A stretch of DNA of 64,000 nt. It comes from Perognathus longimembris pacificus. Its lineage: Eukaryota; Chordata; Mammalia; Rodentia; Heteromyidae. The notes beneath the pieces were generated by a model that saw only the letters and a list, made by a program, of their open reading frames with translations, had not been told where the DNA came from and ran no database searches. Positions 45,052-55,829 of the stretch are shown here, piece by piece. How positions within the stretch are numbered: the stretch's first letter is position 1; every line of letters begins with the position of its first letter. Position numbers and translations under genes: made by a program. The stretch is taken from the NCBI RefSeq assembly GCF_023159225.1, contig NC_063180.1:10475297-10539296 (forward strand). The letters are read 5' to 3'.

Positions 45052-45368
45052 TGTTATGCCAAGTCGTGAGACCACCACCAAGAAGGCCACCGAGACTCAG
45101 ACACTCCGAAATGCAAAAGCAAGGCAAGGCTTTATTTAAGTGAGCTGCAACCCGGGCCTCGTCCTACCCACCGACACAGCGGAGGTTAGGAGGGAGCCCC
45201 GAGCTGTGATTACACAGGGCTTATAAAGGCAAAGAACAGGGTTACAACAATCAGGTTTTCAAGCAAGCAAGATTAGGACACAGGTACAAATCTGATTGGC
45301 TCAGGGTTCGATTCTAAAATGGGGTTCACCTGGTAAAATGGGGCCTGACTTCAAAGTCTGGCACTTCA
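45052..45368 (-). mobile_element. Solo LTR of an endogenous retrovirus
   Basis: 317 bases that on the minus strand start TGAAGTGCC and end GGCATAACA (TG...CA), flanked by the 5-base duplication ACAAT at 45047-45051 and 45369-45373. A TATA box (CTTTATAAGCC, minus strand, around 45221-45231) and AATAAA (complement of 45130-45135) are correctly ordered, followed by TGCTTTTGCATTTCGG and a U5 end. CCATTTTA motifs near the U3 start recall gammaretrovirus-like LTRs. There are no internal genes, so it is a recombined solo LTR. The family is not identified. Confidence 0.85.
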
Positions 45369-45374
45369 ACAATA

Positions 45375-47860
45375 AAACTTATTGGATACTTTGTAGAGAA
45401 AGTAAAATCTCATGCTCAAAATTTGAAATTATTTCCTCAATTATTTTTCTTTTCTTCACTCTTTCTTTTTCTGGTTCCCTGATAGATATTGAAACATGTT
45501 TATCTATTCACTGTATATTTCACCTTCTTTTTATTTACTTCTGCTTTTTGATTTGTATGTGTGAAGGTAATCTTCAATTTGATCTCCCAATGTATTAGTT
45601 CTTTTATGACAGCTATCTAGTCAAAGAGACTGGGGGTTTTGGATCTCAAAAACAATGATTATCATTTTTTGTGACATTTCTGAAAATACTAATCTTTTCT
45701 TTTCGTTATAATAATTTTACTTCTTTAGAGGTTGATCGTTGTTCTCCTACTTACTATATTCTTTGGTGTTTCTTTAAAATTTAGCATCATACTTCAGTTT
45801 TTTACACAGATGCTGTTCATGTGTGGCAAATCTGACATTAAGTTACTGTGAGAGAAAGACCAACTAGAAGTAACAGGAATTTTGTTCCTTGGGCCTGCCT
45901 TTTCTCGTTTTTGAGAAGTAAGGAAGCCCACTTCTTCTAATGGCATGAAACTTCAGAATATTATGGTTGTATTTTGGCACAGTCTTATGACTTTGAGCTG
46001 AACGTCCTTCTTCTCAATTTGAAGTAGATTCTGTCTCATCTACCCACAAGGCATGTCCTTCCTTGGCTCTGAAATTTCATTCTCTATTCTGAGGCCTGTA
46101 GGCATACAAACTTTTGATCCCATCCTTAACACAATGAAACACCAAATCTGTCATTCATATCTTTTGTTCACTTAACTCTCTGCTTTGTGTCTACCACAAG
46201 TAGAAACTGAGACATTGAGGACTCTTCAAATCTAAATCTAAAGCTAATGTTCCTACCGTGAGACCTGATTTTAATGCTTAACCAAAGCCTTTTATCCTTA
46301 AAGCTGAAGATGCTTCCCCTTTAGCCTTTCATTGTGAGAAGCATTCCTTTGTAACCCAAAGCTCTTCTCTGCCTCTGATGCTTCCTGAAAAGGAAATGTT
46401 AGCTTCCATTGTTTCTTTCTTTAGTTCTGTGGTTTCAACTGATTTGACCTTCAGGAAGATGAGACTTGGGGATAGGAAATGGAGGCTCAAACCTGGAGGT
46501 TTGAATTCATTTCATCCGTCATATTCTGCTTTGTCACAGTACATCATAAAATCATAGGCAAAGATTTAACTATTTTTTGTGTTGAATAAATTCTCTTGTC
46601 ACTGGTCAAATGACTAGCTCTAATCAGGACAGTCAATTCAGCAATCAGGGCTTGTTGCTGAACACTATTAACAAAGACAGCCTAAAAGTGAATCAAGACC
46701 TATAAGGGCAGACCAACCCCATGATGTTCTAAATTCCTCTGTAGTACTTCATACGGCTATCTACAAGTGTTAAAATTCATCCTTAAAAATTCCCAATAAG
46801 TGTACTCCTTTTGTTTGCAATTTCAACCAACCTTTACTGCTAGCAAAAAAAAAAAAAAAAAAAAAGCTCATATATCATGTGCTACTCTGTTGGTTATACT
46901 TCAGGAAGACTCACACTATTTTCATGCCTGTTATATGATATTTACATGTTTAACTGTTTGGTTTATTATCCATGTTTTAGAATCAGAATGTATTAATGAC
47001 ACTGGCATGGAAATTTGAGATTCCAAAATATAGATATTTCTTTAATTTATTTGTAAGTGTATACCTCTTCTGAAGAGATAGAAATCTAAATAATTGTCTT
47101 TAAAAGAAATCCAGTTAATGTCTCAAAGCCTACTTAGCCAGGATGCTATGCTTTCTCCCCCTTGGCAGTACAATAATCAAGAATATTATTTGAGCACATT
47201 GTTCAAGGATGTGACTGGATATGGACTCAAACCTCTAATCTTTTGAGGTAGTTATCATAGATGAAAATAAAGTGCTCTGAGTGGTGAATTCTAAATACTC
47301 AGAGGCAAAATAAACTGTGAATTTAAGAACTTCAATGAATTTGAAAATCAGGCTCAACTGCTGAGCTCAAGAACCCTCCATATGAATGGAGCTTTTCAGT
47401 ACTGGGGATTTTATAGGGTTGTTGGAGGGATGATGAAGGAAAGAACTGGGTCTGATATTCACTCTTTTTTTCCCCATTTGATTCTTTATCATTTATATGT
47501 GCCTGCAGGCTACCCTTTTAACTCTAGTTTGTAGACATGTTGACTTAAAGGATACTCTAGAACTTTCTAAGACTGACCAATGCTTGGGTCACTTTAGTGT
47601 ATATCTGCTTATGTGTACATATAATTAATATACTGTATAGTTTTTAAAGTGTTAGATTTCATGCTTCTTGAAATTGAGTAGATAATTCTGAAATTGAACA
47701 GATAATTTAAATATACCCATCATACATAAATTTCTCTTTGTACTTGAATGCTACATTTCAAAAAATTAATGAATATATTCACAAATTAAAATTAATTAAA
47801 TTATATAGCATATGTTTTGTTTTGTTTACATTGCAATGGTTTATTATTATTTTTGTGTGT
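45375..47860. other. Unassigned DNA
   Basis: 2.5 kb with no gene or repeat family I recognise, apart from an A run at 46843-46864 (a lone poly(A) without an attached SINE or L1 body) and a 20-base near-duplicate near 47665-47708 (AATTGAGTAGATAATTCTGA and AATTGAACAGATAATTTA). Confidence 0.45.
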
Positions 47861-47864
47861 ATGA

Positions 47865-48090
47865 GGCACTGTTGGGGTTGGAATTCACAGGGCAGGATTC
47901 CGCCCTTAGTTATTTCATTCAATTGTGCTGTATCACTCGAGTTACACCTCTACTTTGGGCTTTTTAGTGGTTAATTGGAGTTAAAAGTCAGACCAACTTT
48001 CCTGCCCAGACCAGCTTTGAACTATGATCCTCGGATTTAGTCACCCAAATAGCTAGGGTTACAAACCTGGGCCACTAGCATCTAGTTTTG
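47865..48090 (-). mobile_element. Composite SINE
   Basis: Plus strand: CTGTTGGGGTTGGAATTCACAGGG, TCACTCGAGTTACACCTCTAC, then CCAGCTTTGAACTATGATCCTCGGATTTAGTCACCCAAATAGCTAGGGTTACAAACCTGGGCCACTAGCA. This is the complement of the tRNA-like half followed by the B1/Alu-like half. Confidence 0.75.
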
Positions 48091-48129
48091 TATTAGCTTA
48101 CTTTTACCTAATGTTCTTTCTCTGTTTCA

Positions 48130-48480
48130 ACATAGCATTGCATTTAGTCATCTTGATTGATTCCTTGGACCTTTCTGGGGTGGGGCAGTTTCTTCTCAGA
48201 CATTCTTTGTTTTGGATGACTTTGGTAGACTGAGGAATACTTATTAGTTAAATTGTTGGCATCACTTTTCTAAAATTAGTCTGATGTTTTTCTCATAGCT
48301 GCATTATAGATTTCCAAAGTAAACCCACAGGGTATCAGGCCATCATATCATATTACATGACATCATATCAAAGTCTGGGCATTGATGTTTATCTGGGTCG
48401 TTTCTTCAGTGTAATTACAATTGTCCACTACTTATATATAACATTCATTGGAGAAAGTCTTTCTCAATTGCACACACCTA
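48130..48480. mobile_element. Ancient interspersed repeat, probably L1M-class
   Basis: TAGTCTGATGTTTTTCTCATAG, CACAGGGTATCAGGCC, then repeated CATCATATCA and TTGATGTTTATCTGGGTC..CAGTGTAATTAC follow a repeat I recall from many mammals. Its exact class is uncertain to me. No coding. Confidence 0.4.
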
Positions 48481-48484
48481 TGGG

Positions 48485-49605
48485 GTGTGGAGTTCTGTTT
48501 CCTTCTTGTTGGGTACAGTATTTAAATAATTGCAAATGCCTGTTGGTTGGGGTTTTGCCACTTCTCCCTCATTAATTAATTAAGTCAAAGTTTTTACTAT
48601 TCTGCTTTTTCTATATTCACCAGTAATTATTATATAACTTTCAACTGGTTATATTTTAACTTAGCAAAAACAAGCATATAGCTGAATTAGACAAGAAAAA
48701 TTTAGAAAATTCTAGGTAAGCTTAGCAAGCCTAAGGCCCTGAGTTCAAATCTGTGCATCAGCATAGTAATTTAACAACAACAAGTTAACACATAAAATCA
48801 ATTTAATTTTTTTTCTCAAATTCCAAAGGGCATAAGGCATCATAAACTTAAATATCTTAAGTATAACAAGGTAAGACTTGCTAAGCAATATGCAAGTTAT
48901 TTCAGTTAAAACTTCTGGGAATTAATAATCTGAAGTTTATTTTAGCAGAAAATTTGAAACTGTGCAGGTTTCTGATTAATGTTTCATTGTTAAAAACATT
49001 CAGTTACTTTTGGAGATGATTAATGCTCTTGGGAAAGAATGCTTATGTTGAAGTAACAAAATTTAGAGAAATGGGGTCTCTCCCATACATAAAGTTTATC
49101 TCATCAGGAGTCAGCCTTGATGATGACATATACCAGGAGAATTACCTGTGAGCTAAGGGAATTCCCAGATGAGGCACTTAATCATCTTGACCAAAATTTG
49201 TGTGAAACATGTTTTGGAGGGGAGGCAAAGGGGGACACAGGTATGAATGGAGGAAGATTGATCAGATGTAGTAGTAATATTTGATATGCATTATGGAAAA
49301 ATGAACGATGAGACTTGATGGGGGGGGAGAGTAGGAGGGGAACAGGAAGAAAGAGGTGAGATTGACTAAGAAGCATTGCACTCAAAATGACTTATGGAAG
49401 TGTAATTCCTGTGTACAACTACTTAATATCAACAATAATAACAATCAAAAGGAGGGAAGGGGAGAAAAAGAAATGCAGTAGCTTTCAAACAAAAGCAAAA
49501 CTCACCAAGGAATTAAATAATAAGTACAGAGTTTATTGTCAAATGTTCAGTGTTTGACAATGGGGCAGTTAAGAAATAATACATTTTTGGATCTTGTGAA
49601 AACCA
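48485..49605. other. Unassigned DNA with scraps of repeats
   Basis: About 48715-48770 has an ID-like B-box region (GGCCCTGAGTTCAAATC). About 49195-49450 is purine-rich (GGAGGGGAGGCAAAGGGGG, GGGGGGGGAGAGTAGGAGGGG) and may be an L1 3' end of the diverged subfamily seen at 4550. No gene. Confidence 0.4.
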
Positions 49606-49613
49606 AGGAAAAG

Positions 49614-50241
49614 TGTAGCCCCCCAAGCTCCTAGAAACAATAGGGCTTGTAAAATTTCACTGTTTTAGAGTTTACTCTTAGCTTCTATAACTCCATGCTA
49701 GAGGGCTGCACCCCTACCCATGAGACTAGTTCATTGTAGTTTGACATTTAAAAATATATGTAGCCCTTGTTCCTCTCTGTATGTTGGTAGCAACCATAGT
49801 AGTAGTTACAGAAATACTTTGGCGACTGTCAGGTTGGTTCACTTATGATTGAGTACTGGATTGTTTTAGCTAGCCCACTCATGCTTGCCTAGTTTATATT
49901 AGGGAAACATAGCAACAACTGTTAAAGTTGACATTAGATCAGCCTGATTATGAAATTCTGCGTCTGTAAATGGCTTGCTTAACCCACTTGTGACTTGCTC
50001 TATCCCCTGCATTGACCCCCTGTGTCTGTGCTACTTGACCACCTGCTGTAGAATACATAGCTTCTACCTGTAAAAACCCAGCCCAGTGGTGGCTTTTTGC
50101 TGTACTTTACCATCCTGATGGTGGAGAACAGATGCTGTGAACAGCTAAATAAAGACTCATACCCCAATTGACTAGTACTGGTGCGTTTCTTGTTGTGGGT
50201 CTGAGCCTTGGGTGGCCAGGATACTGCAGATCTCAGTTCTT
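49614..50241 (+). mobile_element. Probable solo LTR
   Basis: It starts TGTAGCCCCCC, has CAGCTAAATAAAGACTC (AATAAA 50148-50153) and a U5-like GTTTCTTGTTGTGGGTCTGAGCCTTGGGTGGCC, typical of class I endogenous retrovirus LTRs. GAAAAG at 49608-49613 and 50242-50247 may be the target duplication. But the right end reads TTCTT rather than CA, so the exact boundary is doubtful (CTGCA at 50224-50228 is an alternative). No internal region or genes adjoin it. Confidence 0.6.
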
Positions 50242-50249
50242 GAAAAGTA

Positions 50250-50595
50250 GTGAAATGGAAATACATTTCCCAGGGATTATAAAGCACAAAGATATTGAAA
50301 TATTTGGGCAGAAAGTGTAAAGAGTACTTTCCAAATGTGTGAAAATGAAGAGAATAGAGTTTCAGGTTGGAAAGTTCAGGCACAGTATTGGGGTAGCATG
50401 AATTACTAGTCTTAGAATGTCAATGCTACTTCCTTTCTTTCTGCCACCAAATTCAACACCAAACTTCTCCAAAACCAACAAAATAATAAAAACTACTACC
50501 TCTTAAAAAGATATATTGCCTTTCCTGACAAACAAAGAAATATTTTCAAAAGTACCTGTGGGGTGCCAAAAAAATCTTCCTTACTTTCAAGTTAG
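50250..50595. other. Unassigned DNA
   Basis: No gene or repeat was recognised between the LTR and the SINE target site. Confidence 0.45.
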
Positions 50596-50610
50596 AAAAA
50601 GGTTAAAAGA

Positions 50611-50794
50611 GGGCTGGGGATATGGCCTAGTGGCATGAGCGCTTGCCTCGTATACATGAAGCCCTGGGTTCGATTTCCCAGCGCCACATATACAGAAAAT
50701 GCGGCTCAAGTGGCAGAGTGCTAGCCTTGAGCAAAAAGAAGCCAGGGACAGTGCTCAGACCCTGAGTCCAAGGTCCAGGACTGGCAAAAAAAAA
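50611..50794 (+). mobile_element. Dimeric tRNA-derived SINE with 19-base deletion
   Basis: GGGCTGGGGATATGGCCTAGTGG start, B box GGTTCGATTTCC, second half with GAGCAAAAAGAAGCC. At about 50699 the junction piece GGCCAGAAGTGGCGCTGT is missing (ACAGAAAAT joins GCGGCTCAAG). The target AAAAAGGTTAAAAGA is exact at 50596-50610 and 50795-50809. Confidence 0.95.
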
Positions 50795-50814
50795 AAAAAG
50801 GTTAAAAGAAAAAT

Positions 50815-52650
50815 ATGTAAATTAAACAATAAAATAAACAAATACCTACATGACTCTACTAAGAAAATGTAAATGAATGATGTGCAGAATCAAAACAGAC
50901 AGACATGACAGACATTTTAAGCACTGAAAAATTTCAAGTAATTTTGATATGTAATTTGCCTTTAAGAAAGTAATGAATAAATCCCACTCATTAAGGATGA
51001 TGTATACCAATAATAACTTCTGTATAAAGAGTACAGCATAAATAAGAAGAGGAAGAATAATTTTATAGTGAACAAACCAGACCAACACTGCTTCAACCTG
51101 GATTCTAAGGGTTAACATGAAGAGTGGTAAGTCATATGATCTTTTTTCAAACTCACCAACGCAGTCTAGTTATCAGAAATACGTAAGGGAGACCTCAACT
51201 GATTAATTATCTTTAAAATAGCTGATCAGTGTGTCTGAAAAATAATTAAGAAATTAACACATTCTAGAGGCTGAGGAGTCATGATGACAAGTGTAATGTT
51301 ACACACTAAATGGAGCATGGAAAAGAAAAAGGGTATTTGAAAACAAAAATGGGGGGAGGATTATCCATAGCAACTTTAGCTTTAGTCGCACATGAATGAT
51401 TCCATACTTGTTACTCCTGCATCATACTGCTGGAAAATATTAAAATTTTGGGAAATGTGAAGAATATAAATCACCTCCATGTTGTAGAATTTCTGAGAGT
51501 CTAAAATGTTTGTACATATGAGTACACTTAAAGTATGGAAATGGAAGCAGGTGATACTAAGATAAAGACAGGTTGGTGAATGTAAGAAATTGAATGTGCA
51601 TAAGACATAGTGTGTTCAAGTACAGAATCTGCATGAGTTTTTGTTTACATGAACAGAGGAAACAAAATGAGAAAAAAAAAGGACTATCATTGTCTTGGAT
51701 ATGGAATAATTAGACTGACAGGGTTGCGTAAGAAAAATTCTGTCTCTTTTCAATGGAAATAGAAATTGATACAAATGGCAGGAAAGAAAAAGAATAGAGA
51801 GCAAGAATTGTGGGCTTAGCTTTTCCTAATGAGCATGAGAGTTTTTGTTTTTTGTGTTTTTAGCATGAGAGTTTTTATTCTTCATGAAGAACTACTTCTG
51901 AGAAATCAATCACCTCATCCCTCCTTATGGTTCCAGTAACTGACTGTAAATATTGAATCTCAGTCCTTGATAGGACTGCTCGTTAAACTAGTGAAGATCT
52001 TCAAGGATGAGATTCAGTTATTTGAGTTATACCATATCTATAATTATGCAAATTACAATTATGCTTATTAAACAAATGATTGAAGTATGTTCATTTATTT
52101 CACCTGCCATTACTTCTCTCTGTGACAATCTTCCCCCAGTGTGAGGTACTAAATTTTTTCTGTCATTCTCATCATTGTTAAATATCTTAAGAGAGATCTT
52201 TCCCAATTTATGTATTTTCCAACACACAACATATATTAAATTATTCATTTATACACTGGAAGTAACCTGCAAACAGGTCACTTCTTAGGCCTAGTTCACT
52301 GCAAATTCTGTGCACAGAGAATACTGGTGAGCTCACACAAGTCACTCACAGATTTCAAAGGTAATGAATAACAAATCTATTGCATTTCAAAATAATACTA
52401 CAAATTGTTTATCAACATGAGGTGTGTAATATGAATTATGATTGTATGAAGACTTGGCTCCCTAATATATATTGAATTAAATTCAGCCTCGAAAAATATT
52501 GAACTTCTTTCTACCTTGTCTTCACAAACATGAATATGCAAGTGAATATGTGAGTAGACAACAATTATGAGGATACTGGTGTAGCTTTAATTGGGGTTGT
52601 TTCTGCAAAACGTCTTGCTTTGACTTGGTTCCTCAGTGCAATAAACATGG
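50815..52650. other. Unassigned DNA
   Basis: No gene recognised. AGCATGAGAGTTTTT occurs twice, 30 bases apart (51832 and 51862). Frames of 60-90 codons here carry no known motif and have no exon context. Confidence 0.45.
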
Positions 52651-52654
52651 CAAG

Positions 52655-52880
52655 TTGTGGCATCTTAATATGGAGGTCCTAGTTGGAAGCAATTAGGTCA
52701 TAATCATCTTCAGAAAGGATTAAAGTTAGGGTTTCCCTGTGAATCACAGAAGCATAGATTAGATTAGTTCTGGTGTGATCCTGTTATTATAGAGCAAAGC
52801 TACCACATGGTTTCATTCTCTCATATGTACTACTTAGTACTCACTCATAAAATTTTTCCATATAATACCATAAACCATGT
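52655..52880 (+). mobile_element. MaLR LTR (MST/MT/ORR1-like)
   Basis: GAAGCAATTAGGTCATAATCATCTTCAGAAAGGATTAAAGTTAGGGTTTCCCTGTGAATC, AGATTAGTTCTGGTGTGATCCTGTTATTATAGAGCAAAGCTACC follows the MaLR LTR pattern (GAAGTAATTGGATCATG..GGATTAATG..GGTTAGTT..GGGTTGTTATAAAAGAG). Internal sequence is not seen. The ends are indistinct. Confidence 0.65.
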
Positions 52881-53119
52881 TGTCACATGGGTGGGATTGT
52901 CATTAACATGAGGATGTAAAAAGCATCCCTCTACTAAGGGGGAGACAGTACTATCAACCAAAACCTTAAGGCATACACTTTAGATGAAATAAAGGAAGAG
53001 AGCAAATGTACAGAATTGTCTTTGACGTTGGATCTACTATATGAATAGAAAAAAAAGTACTGGTATAAAATAACTGAGAATACTTCATTAAGTTCCTGTG
53101 TCTTTGTAAGCATGTTACA

Positions 53120-53680
53120 AGTTTGCTCAACACATTTCAGTGGCTTCCATCTTTTTAAAGGAAGTAAAAAATCCTTTGTTTAACCTTGAGCTACCATGTA
53201 GCTACCGTGTAGCTACCTCCCTGACCTTATCTCTTATTGCTCCTTTCCACCACTTGCTCTTCAGCCATTGTGCTCTTGTTACCTAAACACAAAGATAGCT
53301 GTTCTCTGAGAGAGGAATGAGGTAGGAGGTAACAAACAGTACAAGAAATGTACCCAAGGCCTAATGTATGAAACTGTAACCTCTCTGTACATCCCTTTGA
53401 CAATAAAAAAGAAAAAAATTTAAAAAAAGATAGCTGTTCTCTTGCTGGACTTGTCTCAAATATAGAAAAGACTGTCTCATATATTCTCTAGATAGTCCGC
53501 TCAAGAGTCCCCTGCATTTAAATTGCATTTGCTTCTCCATTAAATTTCCCATTTAGTATGATAGTACATGCCACCAAAAGAGCATATTCAATATTTAACA
53601 TGTTTCACAGGTATCATAAGCTTGTTTATCAATATCCAAGAGGACAGTGTCTTGTCGCTATTTTGTTGAATTATGACTTT
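53120..53680 (+). mobile_element. L2 LINE fragment, split by an L1
   Basis: CAGTGGCTTCCATC, CTCCCTGACCTTATCTCTTATTGCTCCTTTCCACCACTTGCTC, then after the L1 insertion CTTGCTGGACTTGTC and GGACAGTGTCTTGTCGCTATTTTGTTGAAT follow the 3' part of L2 in order. A 12-base unit (GTAGCTACC) is repeated at 53196-53216. Non-coding now. Confidence 0.7.
53308..53425 (+). mobile_element. 118-bp L1 tail insertion
   Basis: Only the last 118 bases of an L1 (AGGTAACAAACAGTACAAGAAATGTACCC to CCCTTTGACAATAAAA plus an A-rich tail), flanked by the 17-base duplication AAAGATAGCTGTTCTCT at 53291-53307 and 53426-53442. It is extremely 5'-truncated, yet has a full target duplication, showing it was a genuine retrotransposition event. 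Confidence 0.9.
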
Positions 53681-53689
53681 TCAGTATCT

Positions 53690-55235
53690 AGAACTAACAT
53701 TCCATTTATGTTCAAACTTTTATTAATTTAACACCTATTATAAATGGGAAAAGTACATTGAAGTAATTTGTTTTAGATGAGTGCATTCAGAAAATTAAGA
53801 AGTGGTCAAAGGAAATTACATTTATTCTAAATAACAGAGGTGATTGTCTCGTTCGAGTGCTCCAATTTTCCACATCAGTATTCACGAGCATTTATTAAAG
53901 TCCCCATTATATTCATGTTTACTACGTATTAATAATTTATAAAACCTATGAATTCTTTTTGATGACATTCAAACCCTTATGCTATTATAAGGCATCAAGA
54001 AAAGCAAGCAAATAATAATGATTTCATGGAAATGAAAACATTAAGCCAAAAAAAAAAGGCATCAATGTAAATATACATTATAGTAGTCCATTCAGCAAGA
54101 CATCACAAGCTGGAGGGATTCAACAACTCTTTGTGGTAGTTTTAAAAGCCGAGAGCTCAATATAAGCCTGTCATCAATGTTGATTTCTGGTGAGGCTTCT
54201 TAGCCTGTTGTGTTTTATCAAGGTATGATCTGTCCTTTGCTTGTTTTTATGTGTGTGAATATCAGAAACAAGAGAGATGCAGAGAGAGACAGTGAGTGAG
54301 ACACAGAGAGAGAGAATATAAGGAAGAGAGCTAATGTTGCTTTCTCTTCCTATCACAGTATTGGCTCTTTCCCATTATATTACTACACTTGGAACATCCT
54401 TTAATTTTAAGTAACTTTTCAAAAACATGAACTACAAACAGTAAGTTTAGTGAGACAGGTTAAAGTTTCAACATTTGAATTGGAGATGAGAGACCAGAAC
54501 ATACTCTTTCTGGAAGTTAGCATCTTCTGACTTGTAACAAATAGAGACATTTTACCCCAGCAAATTGTGACTTATGACAAGATACTTGTCAGCACTCAAG
54601 GCTTCAGTGACCTACTTTGAATATTTGCAATGAGAAAATAATTATCCTTTACAATATGGTTGTCTCATTCAGCTATCATTTTGCTTTTAATTTTCTTTCC
54701 TTAGCTCGCTTTTCTTTCTCTTTTTCTCTACTTATGTTTTATTTTATTTATTTATTTTTTTGTTTTCTAGTGGTAGCTTTCTCTGAGTTTCATTTTTTGA
54801 AGCTGGAAGCAGGAATGGGGTTGGCTACTGATACTCTGTTGAGTAGAGCTATTTTACAAACCTTCTTTGCATGTGAGCAGTTCCTTCTACGATTTTCTGT
54901 CTGCGACTGCACTCTAGAGAAAGACATACTATCATTTTACATTTGTTTTCTCCAACACATTGGTTGAGAAATAAGCCTTTTCTATGTAAGGTCTTTCAGA
55001 TTTGATGTTTATTTTATTGTACTTGCATAAAATATCCAATATCAACTAAACATAGGCTTTATAGATCCCATTCCTGATATTGCCAATATCAGTAAAGTAT
55101 CTCAGTGATTTTTAACACATATAGATATAATAAAAAGAGCATTTTTATCTTTCCAGTAACTTCTTTTAAATCAACAGCAATGAAAACGATTCTACTGTTC
55201 TGTACATGCTAAGTAAGACTATTCTTTTTCAGTTT
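53690..55235. other. Unassigned DNA
   Basis: No gene or repeat family recognised. A GAGA-rich patch lies at 54280-54314. A 116-codon frame at 54617-54967 is hydrophobic and Phe/Leu-rich as expected for T-rich non-coding DNA, and is not called. Confidence 0.45.
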
Positions 55236-55237
55236 TG

Positions 55238-55300
55238 ATTAATTAATTAATTAATTTATAGGCTTTTCTTTTTCTTTCTTTCTTTTTTATTTTTTTTTTT
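55238..55300. repeat. (TTAA)n and T-rich simple sequence
   Basis: GATTAATTAATTAATTAATTT followed by CTTT-type repeats and a T run to about 55300. It may be the remains of a SINE or L1 tail on the minus strand. Confidence 0.8.
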
Positions 55301-55510
55301 TTTACTCTTTTATGGTACTAGGGTTAGAAATCAGGGTTCAGTAAGTACTTTGCCACTTTGCCATGCCATCAGTTCTTTTGCTTTTTTTTTTGTTGTTGTT
55401 CAGATGAGATCTTGCAATGTATTTATTTAGAAAGGACCTTAATATGTAGCACAGATTGGCCTCGAAATTCTTGATAGTATGATAAGCCATTTGACTGGCT
55501 GGAGTGAATC
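55300..55510 (-). mobile_element. Degenerate SINE
   Basis: Plus strand: ATGGTACTAGGGTTAGAAATCAGGGTTCAGTAAGTACTTTGCCAC and TAGCACAGATTGGCCTCGAAATTCTTGATAG resemble complements of a tRNA-like and a B1-like half (CAAGGCCAGCCTGGGC). The T run ahead of it would be the tail. It is heavily diverged. Confidence 0.45.
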
Positions 55511-55539
55511 TTTGAGGCACATGTTAAAAACAAAATCTC

Positions 55540-55790
55540 ACCAGGTGCTGGTGGCTCATACTAGTAATTCTAGTTATTCAGGAGGATGAACTCTGAAGAT
55601 TATAATTCAAAGCCTGTCCATGTAGGAATGTACATGACATGCTTGTCTCCAACTAACCTCCAAGAAGCTGGATGTAGATTATTGACTCAAATGATAGAGT
55701 GCCAACATTTTGAGCACTAAAGCACTTGCACTGTGACCAGCCCTGAGTTTGAGGCCCAGTACTACCCTGCATGCACACACATACAATAAA
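55540..55790 (+). mobile_element. Composite SINE: B1/Alu-like plus tRNA-like
   Basis: CCAGGTGCTGGTGGCTCATACTAGTAATTCTAGTTATTCAGGAGG is the 7SL-type half. GCTGGATGTAGATTATTGACTCAAATGATAGAGTGCCAACATTTTGAGC is the tRNA-like half. The end is GAGGCCCAGTACTACC and an A/C-rich tail merging with a (CA) run at 55806-55822. Confidence 0.8.
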
Positions 55791-55829
55791 AATATACAAA
55801 TACAATCACACACACACACACAATCTCAT

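Noticed and set aside
46843..46864. Lone A run as a retroposed gene tail
   Set aside because: No processed gene body or target duplication was found on its 5' side.
50000..50383. 127-codon minus-strand frame
   Set aside because: It runs antisense through the U3-R-U5 part of the LTR candidate at 49614-50241.
54617..54967. 116-codon frame
   Set aside because: Phe/Leu-rich translation of T-rich DNA, with no splice or family evidence.
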